From contig JAWXCI010000051.1 in assembly GCA_034408895.1 (NCBI GenBank), positions 1-64,000 of the forward strand: a stretch of DNA of 64,000 bases, given 5' to 3'. A model generated the notes under the pieces. That model saw nothing but the letters and a program-made list of their open reading frames with translations, was not told the origin of the DNA and did no database searches. How positions within the stretch are numbered: position 1 is the stretch's first letter; every line of letters begins with the position of its first letter. A program made the position numbers and the translations under genes. Source of the stretch: UBA4660 sp034408895 (GTDB lineage: Bacteria; Bacteroidota; Bacteroidia; Flavobacteriales_D; Sanyastnellaceae). Shown here one piece after another: positions 1-7,846 of the stretch.

Positions 1-1
1 A

Positions 2-124
2 GTAACCGAAAGAGGAAACGTGCAGTTGAACATCAACACCGTTAATCTTTCAAGCGGCACGTATCAATACACACTTATTATAGATGGTATTGTGGAAGCC
101 ACAAGAAAGATGGTGAGGAAATAG
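2..124 (+). CDS. C-terminal end of a T9SS-secreted protein (partial, 5' end outside window)
   Basis: The only open frame running in from the left edge gives 40 residues ending in LSSGTYQYTLIIDG...RKMVRK, then TAG at 122-124. The GxYxYxLxxDG core followed by a short basic end is the last strand pair of a T9SS type A sorting domain. This domain carries the parent protein across the outer membrane and is then removed or replaced by a lipid anchor. Nothing can be said about the rest of the protein. A good intrinsic terminator follows 28 bp downstream, which supports this being a true gene end. Confidence 0.8.
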   Translation, partial: VTERGNVQLNINTVNLSSGTYQYTLIIDGIVEATRKMVRK

Positions 125-151
125 AAAATCGTTTTTCAACCCCCGATAATG

Positions 152-186
152 AAAAGAGCTATGCCTTGCAGCATGGCTCTTTTATT
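152..186 (+). terminator. Rho-independent terminator
   Basis: AAAAGAGCTATG and CATGGCTCTTTT form a stem with one G bulge around a CCTTGCAG loop, followed by TTTATTTT. It lies just after the T9SS protein stop at 124 and ends that transcript. Confidence 0.8.
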
Positions 187-414
187 TTAATGTTTGATGA
201 CTCCAATCCCGCACTCCACCATCCCGGAAAAATGTTCACCCAAAACAGTTTCAAGTTCAACCACAACTAAAAAATGTTTATTTCAGAGCTAATAGCTTCC
301 TCCCATGGCACCTGCTCAATATGTTCATTCACGCTTTTGCTTCTTATCCCCAGCTTTCATCAGCCTCCTCTTCCCATTGCCACCCCTACTTTCGTCCGCG
401 AAAATTTTCAAACT
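187..414. other. Intergenic region before P5C dehydrogenase
   Basis: The frame of the next gene stays open upstream to an ATG at 274. The 47 residues this would add are low-complexity (Ser/Pro/Leu-rich) and unlike the dehydrogenase family, so I treat 187-414 as leader and promoter sequence. I see no clear promoter match or other structure in it. Confidence 0.5.
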
Positions 415-2043
415 ATGCCCAAAGGAATTTACAATGTCCCACTGCCGGTAAACGATCCCATCCGCGGTTATGTACCGGGTTCAAAAGAGCGGGAGGAACT
501 TCTTGCTACCTATCGCTCCATGTACAATCAACCTCCTGTGGATGTGCCCATGTACATTGGCAATGAAGAAGTGAGGACAAACGACAAACGACCACTTGCA
601 TCTCCACACGAACACAAAAAAATTCTTGGTCATTCCAATTTCGGAAACGCAACACATGTGCAACAAGCCATTGATGCTGCACTTGCTGCAAGAACTAAAT
701 GGGCAGCCATGCCATGGGAACAAAGAGCAGCCATTTTCCTGAAAGCTGCGGAACTTCTTGCTGGTCCATTTCGCTACCGGATGAATGCCGCAACAATGCT
801 TGGTCAAAGCAAAAATTGCCACCAGGCAGAAATTGACAGCGCATGTGAGTTGATTGATTTTCTTCGCTTCAACGTTGCGTTCATGCAGCAGATATATGGC
901 GACCAGCCCATCAATAGTCCTGGAATCTGGAATCGGTTGGAGTACCGCCCGCTTGAGGGATTTGTGTTTGCCATCACACCCTTCAACTTCACTGCAATTG
1001 CCGGAAACCTTCCTGCAAGTGCAGCCATGATGGGCAATGTGGTTTTGTGGAAACCTGCAGAAACGCAGATATACAGTGCCCATGTCATTATGGAACTTTT
1101 CCTCGCTGCGGGTTTGCCAGATGGCGTGATAAACATGATAACTGTTGATGGACAGGTGGCAGGCGATGTCATCTTCAAGCACCCTGCATTTGCAGGGTTG
1201 CATTTTACCGGAAGCACCATGGTTTTTAAATCTCTCTGGAAAGAAATAGGGAACAACATTGAACGCTACAAGACCTATCCGCGCATTGTAGGTGAAACAG
1301 GTGGGAAAGATTTTGTGGTGGTGCATGAAAGTGCTGATGCCGATGAAGTAGCCACTGCCATCTTGCGTGGAGCATTCGAGTTTCAGGGTCAGAAGTGTTC
1401 TGCGGCATCACGCGCTTATATTCCTTCCAATTTGTGGAAAGCAGTGAAGGAAAAAATTGTTGCAGATGTAAAATCCATGAAAGTAGGCAGCCCCGAAGAT
1501 TTCTCAAACTTCGTCAACGCAGTGATTGACAAACGTGCTTTCGAAAAGATAAAGGGCTACATCGAATACATCAAAACACAAAAGGATGCAGAGATTATTG
1601 CTGGTGGAATTTGTGATGACAGCGTAGGATATTTCATTCACCCGACAGTCGTAGTCACTACAAATCCGAAATTCCGCACCATGTGCGAAGAAATTTTTGG
1701 ACCCGTGATTACACTCTATATCTATGAGCCAAAAGATTGGGAAAAGACACTTCACCTCGTGAATGAAACCAGCGAGTATGCTCTGACCGGTGCAATCCTT
1801 TCGCGCAACCGGTATGCTATCGAACAGGCAACACGCATTCTCGAAGGCGCTTCTGGAAATCTTTACATCAACGACAAACCAACTGGCGCAGTAGTCGGGC
1901 AACAACCCTTCGGTGGAGCTCGTGCATCAGGCACCAACGACAAAGCAGGGAGTTACTTGAATTTGTTGCGTTGGGTTTCGCCACGAACAATCAAAGAGAC
2001 ATTTGTTCCGCCAACTGATTATCGTTATCCGTGGGTGGGATGA
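415..2043 (+). CDS. pruA: L-glutamate gamma-semialdehyde (1-pyrroline-5-carboxylate) dehydrogenase
   Basis: An NAD+-dependent aldehyde dehydrogenase oxidising glutamate semialdehyde (from proline via P5C) to glutamate in the cytoplasm. From the ATG at 415 the product is 542 residues, the usual length of the stand-alone P5CDH family. The start reads MPKGIYNVPLPVNDPI, typical of that family. The cofactor-binding FNFTAIAGN and WKPAE segments, the catalytic base region VGETGGKDF and the catalytic cysteine in GQKCSAASR are all present, as is the C-terminal QPFGGARASGTNDKAG. The frame also opens at 274, but that extension looks like untranslated leader. No proline dehydrogenase gene is adjacent, so proline degradation would need a gene elsewhere. 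The gene is intact and stands alone upstream of a secreted protein gene 35 bp on. Confidence 0.95.
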   Translation: MPKGIYNVPLPVNDPIRGYVPGSKEREELLATYRSMYNQPPVDVPMYIGNEEVRTNDKRPLASPHEHKKILGHSNFGNATHVQQAIDAALAARTKWAAMPWEQRAAIFLKAAELLAGPFRYRMNAATMLGQSKNCHQAEIDSACELIDFLRFNVAFMQQIYGDQPINSPGIWNRLEYRPLEGFVFAITPFNFTAIAGNLPASAAMMGNVVLWKPAETQIYSAHVIMELFLAAGLPDGVINMITVDGQVAGDVIFKHPAFAGLHFTGSTMVFKSLWKEIGNNIERYKTYPRIVGETGGKDFVVVHESADADEVATAILRGAFEFQGQKCSAASRAYIPSNLWKAVKEKIVADVKSMKVGSPEDFSNFVNAVIDKRAFEKIKGYIEYIKTQKDAEIIAGGICDDSVGYFIHPTVVVTTNPKFRTMCEEIFGPVITLYIYEPKDWEKTLHLVNETSEYALTGAILSRNRYAIEQATRILEGASGNLYINDKPTGAVVGQQPFGGARASGTNDKAGSYLNLLRWVSPRTIKETFVPPTDYRYPWVG

Positions 2044-2078
2044 TATTCTTCCTCAAAGTCATTATTAAACATTTAGCT

Positions 2079-2711
2079 ATGAAATCAAATCTGTTTTTAG
2101 TCCTGCTGCTTACAGCGCTAACATCACTTAACACCACCGCACAGGACGATGTGCTGGACAACATTGCGCAGGACGCCTGTACCTGCATGGAAACTGCGGA
2201 CAACCCCAGCGCATTGCCCGAAGAACTGGAAATGCAACTTGGCCTTTGTCTCATTGCAGCGGCACAACCTTATGAAAAGGAGTTGAAGAAAAAGCACGGC
2301 ATAGACCTGAATAACATGGATGATGAAACAGCTGAAAAACTCGGTATATCGGTCGGTGTAAACATGGCTCTGAAATGTCCGAAACTATTTATGGCTATGG
2401 CCGGAGCGAATCAAGAAGAAATATTCAGTGAACCCGATGATGAGATATATGACATGGAGGGATTTTCGGTATTCGAAGGCAGGATCAATACTGTTTCAGT
2501 AACGGACATTGTCATCCTATCAGCCACCAATGAATCCGGTGCAGAAGAATTCTATTGGCTCACGCCCATTGATGGAATTGAAATTCCCCAAAACCTAAAT
2601 GATTTGTCTGGGAAGCAGGTTTTAATTGAATATCGGCAAGAAGAAATTTTCGACCCAAAAATGCTTGACTACAAATTGGTGAATATGATTACGAGCATTT
2701 ATATGGATTAA
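2079..2711 (+). CDS. Secreted hypothetical protein with CxC motif
   Basis: The ATG at 2079 is chosen because it begins a clean signal peptide (MKSNLFLVLLLTALTSLNTTAQ, cleaved after the AQ). The frame also opens at 2031. The mature approx. 188-residue protein starts with an acidic helical segment holding CTC near residues 34-36 and further cysteines (GLC, ALKC), a pattern common in small periplasmic proteins of Bacteroidota. The C-terminal part (about residues 125-210) has alternating hydrophobic residues and could be a small beta domain; its spacing resembles an OB-like fold but this is inference. I do not recognise the family. It sits between P5C dehydrogenase and mazG, 8 bp before the latter, so it is probably co-transcribed with mazG without an obvious functional link. 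Confidence 0.75.
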   Translation: MKSNLFLVLLLTALTSLNTTAQDDVLDNIAQDACTCMETADNPSALPEELEMQLGLCLIAAAQPYEKELKKKHGIDLNNMDDETAEKLGISVGVNMALKCPKLFMAMAGANQEEIFSEPDDEIYDMEGFSVFEGRINTVSVTDIVILSATNESGAEEFYWLTPIDGIEIPQNLNDLSGKQVLIEYRQEEIFDPKMLDYKLVNMITSIYMD

Positions 2712-2719
2712 TTTCTTTC

Positions 2720-3517
2720 ATGACTGACTCCCAAAACTTGGTAAACAAACGCCAGCGCGAGACGGATGCTTTCGCAAGGTTGCTCAACATCATGGACGAG
2801 TTGAGGGCACAATGTCCATGGGACAAAAAGCAAACGCTCGAAAGTCTCCGCCACCTCACCATTGAGGAGGTGTATGAATTGGGTGATGCCATTCTTGATG
2901 GAAACCTCGATGAAGTGAAAAAGGAACTAGGCGACCTGATGCTTCATATAGTTTTCTATGCAAAAATTGCTTCGGAGAAAAATGCTTTTGATATTGCCGA
3001 CTCGCTTCATTCCATTTGCGAAAAACTTATTTCACGCCATCCTCACATTTATGGTGATGTGGTGGTAAGAAATGAAGAAGAAGTAAAATCCAATTGGGAA
3101 AAACTGAAACTGAAAGAGGGAAAAAAGAGTGTGCTCGAAGGGGTTCCCAAATCACTTCCCGCAATGGTAAAAGCACAGCGGATTCAGGACAAGGCCCGTG
3201 GAGTGGGTTTCGACTGGGAGCACGAAGGTCAGGTGTGGGAAAAGGTTAACGAAGAATTGCTGGAATTCAAAACTGAAGCCGACAAGGGAAGTGATGCAGC
3301 AAGGATGGAAGACGAATTTGGTGATGTGCTTTTTTCACTCATCAATTATGCGCGGTTCAAAGGCATCAATCCGGATGATGCGCTTGAACGCACCAACAAA
3401 AAATTTATCAAACGATTTCAATATCTTGAAACAGAAAGCGTGAAGGATGGAAAAAAATTGGGAGAGATGACACTGGCGGAAATGGATGAGTATTGGGAGA
3501 GAGCGAAAAGTATTTAG
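2720..3517 (+). CDS. mazG: Nucleoside triphosphate pyrophosphohydrolase MazG
   Basis: Hydrolyses (d)NTPs to NMP and pyrophosphate, a housecleaning activity also linked to lowering (p)ppGpp. The 265-residue protein has the two tandem MazG all-alpha domains of the long bacterial form. The N-terminal one has LRAQCPWDKKQT and the metal-binding EEVYEL...EVKKELGD helices (residues about 27-75). The C-terminal one has NEELLEFKTEAD...EDEFGDVLFSL (about 177-210), the catalytically important copy in the family. KAQRIQDKARGVGFDW between them is the usual linker. The stop at 3517 is followed by a convergent gene whose end lies at 3574. It begins 8 bp after the secreted protein gene. Confidence 0.95.
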   Translation: MTDSQNLVNKRQRETDAFARLLNIMDELRAQCPWDKKQTLESLRHLTIEEVYELGDAILDGNLDEVKKELGDLMLHIVFYAKIASEKNAFDIADSLHSICEKLISRHPHIYGDVVVRNEEEVKSNWEKLKLKEGKKSVLEGVPKSLPAMVKAQRIQDKARGVGFDWEHEGQVWEKVNEELLEFKTEADKGSDAARMEDEFGDVLFSLINYARFKGINPDDALERTNKKFIKRFQYLETESVKDGKKLGEMTLAEMDEYWERAKSI

Positions 3518-3573
3518 CCATCTCATCAGAAAATAAATTTGGAGATTTCCTGGTTCACACCTGCATGACAATT

Positions 3574-3858
3574 TTACTGTTTCGCATCACACGTCCAGGC
3601 CTCGGCTGGTTCTTCAAACATTCCTTTTGTAATCGGCCACACTTCACCGAACAAATCACTTTTGCGGTATTTCTCCAGAAATGATTCATCCTTCCAATTG
3701 CTGACAGTGAAAAAAATGCGCGGGTCATGCTTGTCTTGCAGCAATTCAAGATGTGTGCATCCTTCGGCAGAAGCAATTCGTTCGCGATAGGCCACAAACA
3801 TTTCGCGGAACGATTCAATGGCTTCCGGTTTAAAGGTCATCTTTACGATTCTTGTCAT
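3574..3858 (-). CDS. Antibiotic biosynthesis monooxygenase (ABM) fold protein
   Basis: A 94-residue protein with the dimeric alpha/beta-barrel ABM pattern: MTRIVKMTFKPEAIESF at the start, then GCTHLELLQDKHDP and FFTVSNWKDESFLEKY, ending in a tryptophan-containing tail. Family members include quinol monooxygenases and heme-degrading enzymes, but no substrate can be deduced here. The start chosen at 3858 gives the family-typical N-terminus and a 29-bp overlap with the end of the SAM hydrolase gene, implying translational coupling. The frame is open to 3891, but the extra residues do not look like family sequence. Confidence 0.8.
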   Translation of the reverse strand: MTRIVKMTFKPEAIESFREMFVAYRERIASAEGCTHLELLQDKHDPRIFFTVSNWKDESFLEKYRKSDLFGEVWPITKGMFEEPAEAWTCDAKQ

Positions 3859-4657
3859 TGCTGCCATAGAATTCAACACGAATAATATCATTCAACCTGA
3901 GTCCGAAAAGAGATGCTGCACTTCCACCATGGCCGGTCACACCACCGTTGATTGCTATGATGAGGTAACCGTTCGTAGCAAACATAGCCAGGCGTTCGCC
4001 CTCAATCACCTCCGTGAAGTATTCAGAAATTTTGGTGATGGAATATCCTGCACGTTTGAACGAAATGCTGAACTGCCTTCCGCGCCTCATGTTGTCAAAC
4101 AGTGTCCGCGTTATGTTGATAACCACGTTGCCATAGTGGTCAATTTGAATCACGGAACCTCGCAGCAAATCCTCATCTATGAGGGGAGTATTGGCCTGGG
4201 TTTTCTTCACGGACTTCACTCTTCTTCCAAGCAATTCAGGAGTGCCACCGTTGGCAAGATGTGCAGCGGTAGTTGCAAAAACCCCCTTCAGTGGAAATGT
4301 CCACGATTCGCCCTGTGGCAAAGTGATTTCAAAAATGTCTTCCGGTTCGGTATCGAACAACAAAGAAAAAATTCCGTTGTCGGCACCAATGAAATAATGA
4401 CTCATGTGGTGCACTACTATATGCGGCTGGTCGGCTTTTAATTCAGGATTGATGCCCAGGATATGAACCGTGCCTATTGGAAAGTCCATGCAAACCGAAC
4501 GCAACTGGTAGGCGGCTTCGTAAATGGAAAAAGGTGCAATGTGATGGGTGATGTCCACTACCTGCGTATTGGGCGCATGACTCAATATGGCAGCCTTCAC
4601 TGCTGCCACGTAGTAATCGCGGTGGCCAAGGTCAGTGGTGAGGGTGATGATAGACAT
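3830..4657 (-). CDS. S-adenosylmethionine hydrolase (adenosine-forming), DUF62 / SAM hydroxide adenosyltransferase
   Basis: The 275-residue protein belongs to the fluorinase/chlorinase-like family. Ordinary bacterial members use water instead of halide to cleave SAM into adenosine and methionine. The family-defining N-terminal TDLGHRDYYVAAVKA (from about residue 8), ITHHIAPFSI..AA, and the C-terminal-domain motif QIDHYGNVVINI (D-H-Y-G-N) are visible. The short loop that distinguishes true fluorinases is not evident, so a hydrolase is the safer call. It heads a two-gene minus-strand unit with the ABM protein (29-bp overlap) and is divergent from phoH, with 223 bp between them. Confidence 0.9.
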   Translation of the reverse strand: MSIITLTTDLGHRDYYVAAVKAAILSHAPNTQVVDITHHIAPFSIYEAAYQLRSVCMDFPIGTVHILGINPELKADQPHIVVHHMSHYFIGADNGIFSLLFDTEPEDIFEITLPQGESWTFPLKGVFATTAAHLANGGTPELLGRRVKSVKKTQANTPLIDEDLLRGSVIQIDHYGNVVINITRTLFDNMRRGRQFSISFKRAGYSITKISEYFTEVIEGERLAMFATNGYLIIAINGGVTGHGGSAASLFGLRLNDIIRVEFYGSNDKNRKDDL

Positions 4658-4881
4658 GGTTTTGCCTTACAGCGAGTTGTAGTGGATAAAGAAATCTTCA
4701 ACTGGTTTACAACATGGTTCCGTTGTTATTTCACGTGCATTGCAATTTACTTTCGGCCAAAATTAGATTTTATAGAACCCATGAGTGCCCTTCATAAAAA
4801 CGTTTGCCAACACATATTTCAACCAAATGGTGCAGGGTGCCAATTGTGAATGACGAATTTTGAACTAAAAAATCAACACGA

Positions 4882-5847
4882 TTGAACGACAGAGAAATCC
4901 TGATTCCACGCATTGACCCGCTCGAATTTTTCGGCCCGGCCAATTCCAAATTCAATATCATCACAGCTCGCTTTCCCAAGTTGAAAATCTTGTCGCGCGG
5001 AGACTTGATTAAGGCGCATGGTGATGAAAAGGAGTTGAACGAATTTGAGAAAAAACTAAGTCTCATCTTTTTTCATCTTGAACATTACAATCACATAAAC
5101 CTGCGCCAATTGGAACAGATTCTTGACGGGCAACAGGAAGAAGAACCAACGGCAACAACCGGAAAAGGAAACGGTGATGAAGTGCTGGTCTTTGGTCCGG
5201 GTGGAACTCGTGTAACCGCGCGCACTCCCAACCAGAAAAGAATGGTGGAAGCCATGGCCACCCATGACATGTTGTTTGCCGTTGGCCCGGCCGGAACAGG
5301 AAAAACCTATACGGCAGTTGCGCTTGCAGTGCGCGCGCTTAAAGAAAAACAAGTGAAGCGCATCATCCTTACCCGACCTGCGGTGGAGGCTGGCGAGAAC
5401 CTGGGATTTCTTCCGGGCGACCTCAAAGAAAAACTCGACCCCTACCTGCAACCGCTTTACGATGCGCTCATGGATATGATTCCTTACGACAAACTTGCGG
5501 AGTACATGGAAAAGGATGTGATCGAGATTGCTCCCCTCGCATTTATGCGCGGCCGTACACTGGATAAAGCCTTCGTAATTCTTGATGAAGCACAAAATGC
5601 AACAGTGGGACAAATGAAAATGTTCCTCACCCGAATGGGACAAACCGCCAGGTTCATCATTACAGGTGATGTAACCCAGATAGACTTACCCAGAAAACAG
5701 ATGTCCGGTTTGAAGAAGTCAACCGAAATTTTGAAAGGTGTGGAGGGTATTGCAATCATAGAACTGGATGCGCGGGACATTATTCGCCACAAGCTCGTCA
5801 CAAGGATTATCAACGCCTTTGAAAAAGATGAAAGCAAGAATGAATGA
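4882..5847 (+). CDS. phoH: PhoH family ATPase
   Basis: A cytoplasmic P-loop ATPase of the PhoH/PhoL group, 321 residues (family about 320). The N-terminal KH-like part contains IDPLEFFGPANSKF and FPKLKILSRGD. The ATPase part has Walker A GPAGTGKT (135-142), the RPAVEAGENLGFLPGD segment, Walker B VILDEAQNAT and sensor FIITGDVTQIDLP. Family members are associated with RNA metabolism and often stress, but the exact reaction is unsettled. The start is TTG at 4882: the frame closes upstream at 4861-4863 and there is no ATG, so TTG gives the family N-terminus. Immediately after its stop, in the same frame, is a gene remnant (5851-6009). Confidence 0.93.
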   Translation: MNDREILIPRIDPLEFFGPANSKFNIITARFPKLKILSRGDLIKAHGDEKELNEFEKKLSLIFFHLEHYNHINLRQLEQILDGQQEEEPTATTGKGNGDEVLVFGPGGTRVTARTPNQKRMVEAMATHDMLFAVGPAGTGKTYTAVALAVRALKEKQVKRIILTRPAVEAGENLGFLPGDLKEKLDPYLQPLYDALMDMIPYDKLAEYMEKDVIEIAPLAFMRGRTLDKAFVILDEAQNATVGQMKMFLTRMGQTARFIITGDVTQIDLPRKQMSGLKKSTEILKGVEGIAIIELDARDIIRHKLVTRIINAFEKDESKNE

Positions 5848-5850
5848 CCG

Positions 5851-6009
5851 ATGTATTGGCTTGAACTCATTGCTGAGTCAGGAATCAAGAAGGACGATGA
5901 GTTGCGCAGGCTTTGGAAAGAAGGAGATGAGATTCTAGCCATCATTGTCAAAAGCATAAAGGGTTCAAGAAACAATCAATGGCGTGACACATCAATGGCG
6001 CGTCCGTAA
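5851..6009 (+). pseudogene. Remnant of a four helix bundle (S23/IVP-type) protein gene
   Basis: The 52 codons begin MYWLELIAESGIKKDDELRR and continue through EGDEILAIIVKSIK. This matches the C-terminal helices of the small four-helix-bundle proteins (about 120 aa, first known from 23S rRNA intervening sequences), which typically read tWLELl.esG....ell.ea.ei.kilvksikt.k. The N-terminal half is absent and the fragment starts 4 bases after the phoH stop in the same frame. The last codons and the following 20 bases consist of near-copies of AATTCGTAATTC, so both ends look like breakpoints. It is unlikely to make a functional protein. Confidence 0.65.
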
Positions 6010-6033
6010 TTCGTAATTCCCAATTCGTAATTC
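6002..6033. repeat. Short tandem AATTCGTAATTCCC repeat
   Basis: CGTAATTCGTAATTCCCAAT followed by TCGTAATTC contains several overlapping copies of CGTAATTC. It lies between the four-helix-bundle remnant and purC and directly precedes the purC GTG start. It may mark the deletion or recombination join that truncated the upstream gene. Confidence 0.6.
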
Positions 6034-6035
6034 AA

Positions 6036-6983
6036 GTGACTCTCAACCAAACCAATTTCAATTTCCCAAAGCAATCGAATGTGTATCACGGAAAAGTGCG
6101 CGATGTTTATTCCATTGGCAATGATTTGCTGGTGATGATTGCCACCGACCGTATCTCCGCTTTCGATGTGGTGCTGCCGCGAACAATTCCATTTAAGGGA
6201 CAAGTACTCAACCAGCTTGCAGCACACTTTCTTGACCTCACGACAGACATTATTCCCAACTGGAAAATTGCTTCGCCTGATCCAAACGTTACTCTCGGAC
6301 ACAGGTGTGAGCCGTTGAAAATCGAAATGGTGATTCGCGGATACCTCACCGGACATGCATGGCGCACTTACCAAAGTGGATTGCGCATTTTGTGCGGTGT
6401 TGCCCTTCCCGATGGTTTGAAAGAACACGACCGTTTGCCCGAACCAATCATCACTCCATCCACCAAAGCCAGCGAGGGCCACGATGAAGACATCTCGCGG
6501 AAAGAAATAATCGCGCAAGGAATAGTGGATGAGAAAACCTATTCCCAAATGGAAGAGGCCACGCGAAAACTTTTTCAGCGTGGAACAGAAGTCGCTGCTA
6601 AGCGCGGATTAATTCTCGTGGACACGAAATACGAATTCGGAATGCGCAATGGAAAGCTGATGCTCATGGATGAAATTCATACCCCCGACTCATCGCGCTA
6701 TTTCTATGCTGACGGATATGAAGAACGGCAGAAGAAAGGAGAACAGCAAAAACAACTGAGCAAAGAGTTCGTGCGCGAGTGGCTTATTGCCGGTGGTTTT
6801 ATGGGGAAGGCCGGACAACAAATTCCTGAAATGACGGATAAATTCGTGAACCTTGTTTCCGCACGTTACATAGAACTCTTTGAAAAAGTGACGGGCAAAA
6901 ATTTTGAACCTGATGCCTCAGCGAATCCACTTGAGCGTATTGAGCGGAATGTTTTGACTTATCTCAACAGCAATTACGAATGA
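6036..6983 (+). CDS. purC: Phosphoribosylaminoimidazole-succinocarboxamide synthase (SAICAR synthetase)
   Basis: Joins CAIR and aspartate with ATP in de novo purine synthesis. The 315-residue product is of the longer, ADE1-like bacterial form. Diagnostic segments: YHGKVRDVYSIGNDLL (ATP-binding strand near the N-terminus), TDRISAFDVVLP, LGHRCEPLKIEMVIRGYLTG, GLILVDTKYEFG and LMDEIHTPDSSRY. The start is GTG at 6036 because the frame contains no nearby ATG that keeps the N-terminal strands. No other pur gene is nearby. It is convergent with the DUF1801 gene, with only 25 bp between stops. Confidence 0.95.
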   Translation: MTLNQTNFNFPKQSNVYHGKVRDVYSIGNDLLVMIATDRISAFDVVLPRTIPFKGQVLNQLAAHFLDLTTDIIPNWKIASPDPNVTLGHRCEPLKIEMVIRGYLTGHAWRTYQSGLRILCGVALPDGLKEHDRLPEPIITPSTKASEGHDEDISRKEIIAQGIVDEKTYSQMEEATRKLFQRGTEVAAKRGLILVDTKYEFGMRNGKLMLMDEIHTPDSSRYFYADGYEERQKKGEQQKQLSKEFVREWLIAGGFMGKAGQQIPEMTDKFVNLVSARYIELFEKVTGKNFEPDASANPLERIERNVLTYLNSNYE

Positions 6984-7008
6984 CGACTTACGAAGTGCGC
7001 TGTGCGCG

Positions 7009-7479
7009 TCACTTCTTCTTCGATTTAGGTAGAAGATTTTTCTCATACATCTCAATCCATTCCACAGCGCTTATCTTTTTCATTAAATCAGCAATGAGTT
7101 TATAGGGAATCTCTTCCATCTTCTTAAAACGCACGCAACTCTTGCCCATATCCAGTTTTTGTTTGCTGTGTTTAGGATATTCGCTCACAAACCATTTTAA
7201 TAATTTCGGATCAGCATAAACCCCCATGTGGTAAAAATTAATGGATCCTTTTTGCGAGGCAATGCCGGCAAAAGGTAGTGGCTCTTCAGGCTTGCAATGG
7301 TAACCTGAGGGGTAAAGTTTATGCGGCACCACATAACCCAGACCACCGTAACTAATGGCGGGTTCAAATCCTTTGGGCAGGTTTTTTAAAATTACATCGT
7401 GCAGTTTATTAAAGGGTTCAAGCCTGTCCTCGGGCAGGTTTAATAAAATATCCTTAACGGTGTTGCTTTGTGCTTTCAT
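7009..7479 (-). CDS. DUF1801 (YdhG-like) family protein
   Basis: A 156-residue cytoplasmic protein with the DUF1801 fold pattern: a helical start (VKDILLNLPEDRLEPFNKLHDV), the conserved PKGFEPAISYGGLGYVVPH, AGIASQKGSINFYHMGVY, and the basic end KSCVRFKKMEEIPYKLIADL. Family members are small alpha/beta proteins of unknown role, some related to iron-sulfur-scaffold-like folds. The ATG at 7479 fits the family; the longer frame to 7545 adds unrelated residues. It ends in a lysine-rich tail PKSKKK. Confidence 0.85.
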   Translation of the reverse strand: MKAQSNTVKDILLNLPEDRLEPFNKLHDVILKNLPKGFEPAISYGGLGYVVPHKLYPSGYHCKPEEPLPFAGIASQKGSINFYHMGVYADPKLLKWFVSEYPKHSKQKLDMGKSCVRFKKMEEIPYKLIADLMKKISAVEWIEMYEKNLLPKSKKK

Positions 7480-7611
7480 CTGGTTATTGTTTAAATCAAA
7501 TGTACTATTTTTTGAGGTGCCCTTATGATTCCGCTTACAACCCATTCATAGCTTCACCCTGTGAGTAAAGATGACATTCCACCCAAAACTGCAATGGGCC
7601 AACACCCACCC

Positions 7612-7666
7612 GCACCACCGGCCGGTGTGCAGGCGGGTAAAATGCCTGGCAAGGCGGGTAAGGAGT
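7612..7666. repeat. GC-rich intergenic repeat patch
   Basis: Contains the palindrome CACCGGCCGGTG and two copies of AGGCGGGTAA around AATGCCTGGCA. The composition contrasts with the AT-rich flanks. It resembles dispersed extragenic palindromes; whether other copies exist in the genome cannot be seen from here. Confidence 0.35.
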
Positions 7667-7734
7667 GTGAGAAGCAGAGGGAAGTTTTCAAAGGGATGGT
7701 GAAAGGAGGGGTAATCCGAAGTCGGGGGACAGAG

Positions 7735-7750
7735 ACCTATATATATAGGT
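7735..7750. promoter_or_regulatory. Perfect 16-bp palindrome ACCTATATATATAGGT
   Basis: An uninterrupted self-complementary 16-mer about 97 bp upstream of the restriction-methyltransferase start. It could be an operator for a dimeric regulator of that gene or a cruciform-prone AT tract. No regulator gene is adjacent. Confidence 0.35.
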
Positions 7751-7846
7751 GTGGGGAAAAGTTTTTTACTATTGCACGGATGAAACAACAATTACGCTAA
7801 CAGTCTGAATCGCCAAACATGAACCGTCTCTACTGAAACGCTCTCT

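Larger units (their letters stand above)
7480..7846. other. Intergenic region upstream of the restriction-methyltransferase
   Basis: About 370 bp without a convincing gene. A frame at 7561-7800 is open on the plus strand but its translation is compositionally odd and starts with GTG, so I do not call it. The region holds a GC-rich repetitive patch (7610-7670, with CACCGGCCGGTG and repeated AGGCGGGTAA) of the kind scattered between genes in Bacteroidota. It also holds a perfect 16-bp palindrome at 7735-7750. Confidence 0.5.

Noticed and set aside
481..1326. Antisense open frame of 281 codons under the P5C dehydrogenase
   Set aside because: Shadow of a clearly coding dehydrogenase with intact catalytic motifs; the translation is Cys/His-rich and unlike any protein.
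3830..4657. SAM hydrolase family protein as a true fluorinase or chlorinase
   Set aside because: No fluorinase-type extra loop and no halometabolite biosynthesis genes nearby; the ordinary hydrolase is far more common.
7561..7800. Open frame of 79 codons upstream of the restriction enzyme
   Set aside because: It starts with GTG, is Pro/Gly/Lys-rich, and runs through a GC-rich repeat patch and a palindrome. It resembles no protein family and the opposite strand is equally open.
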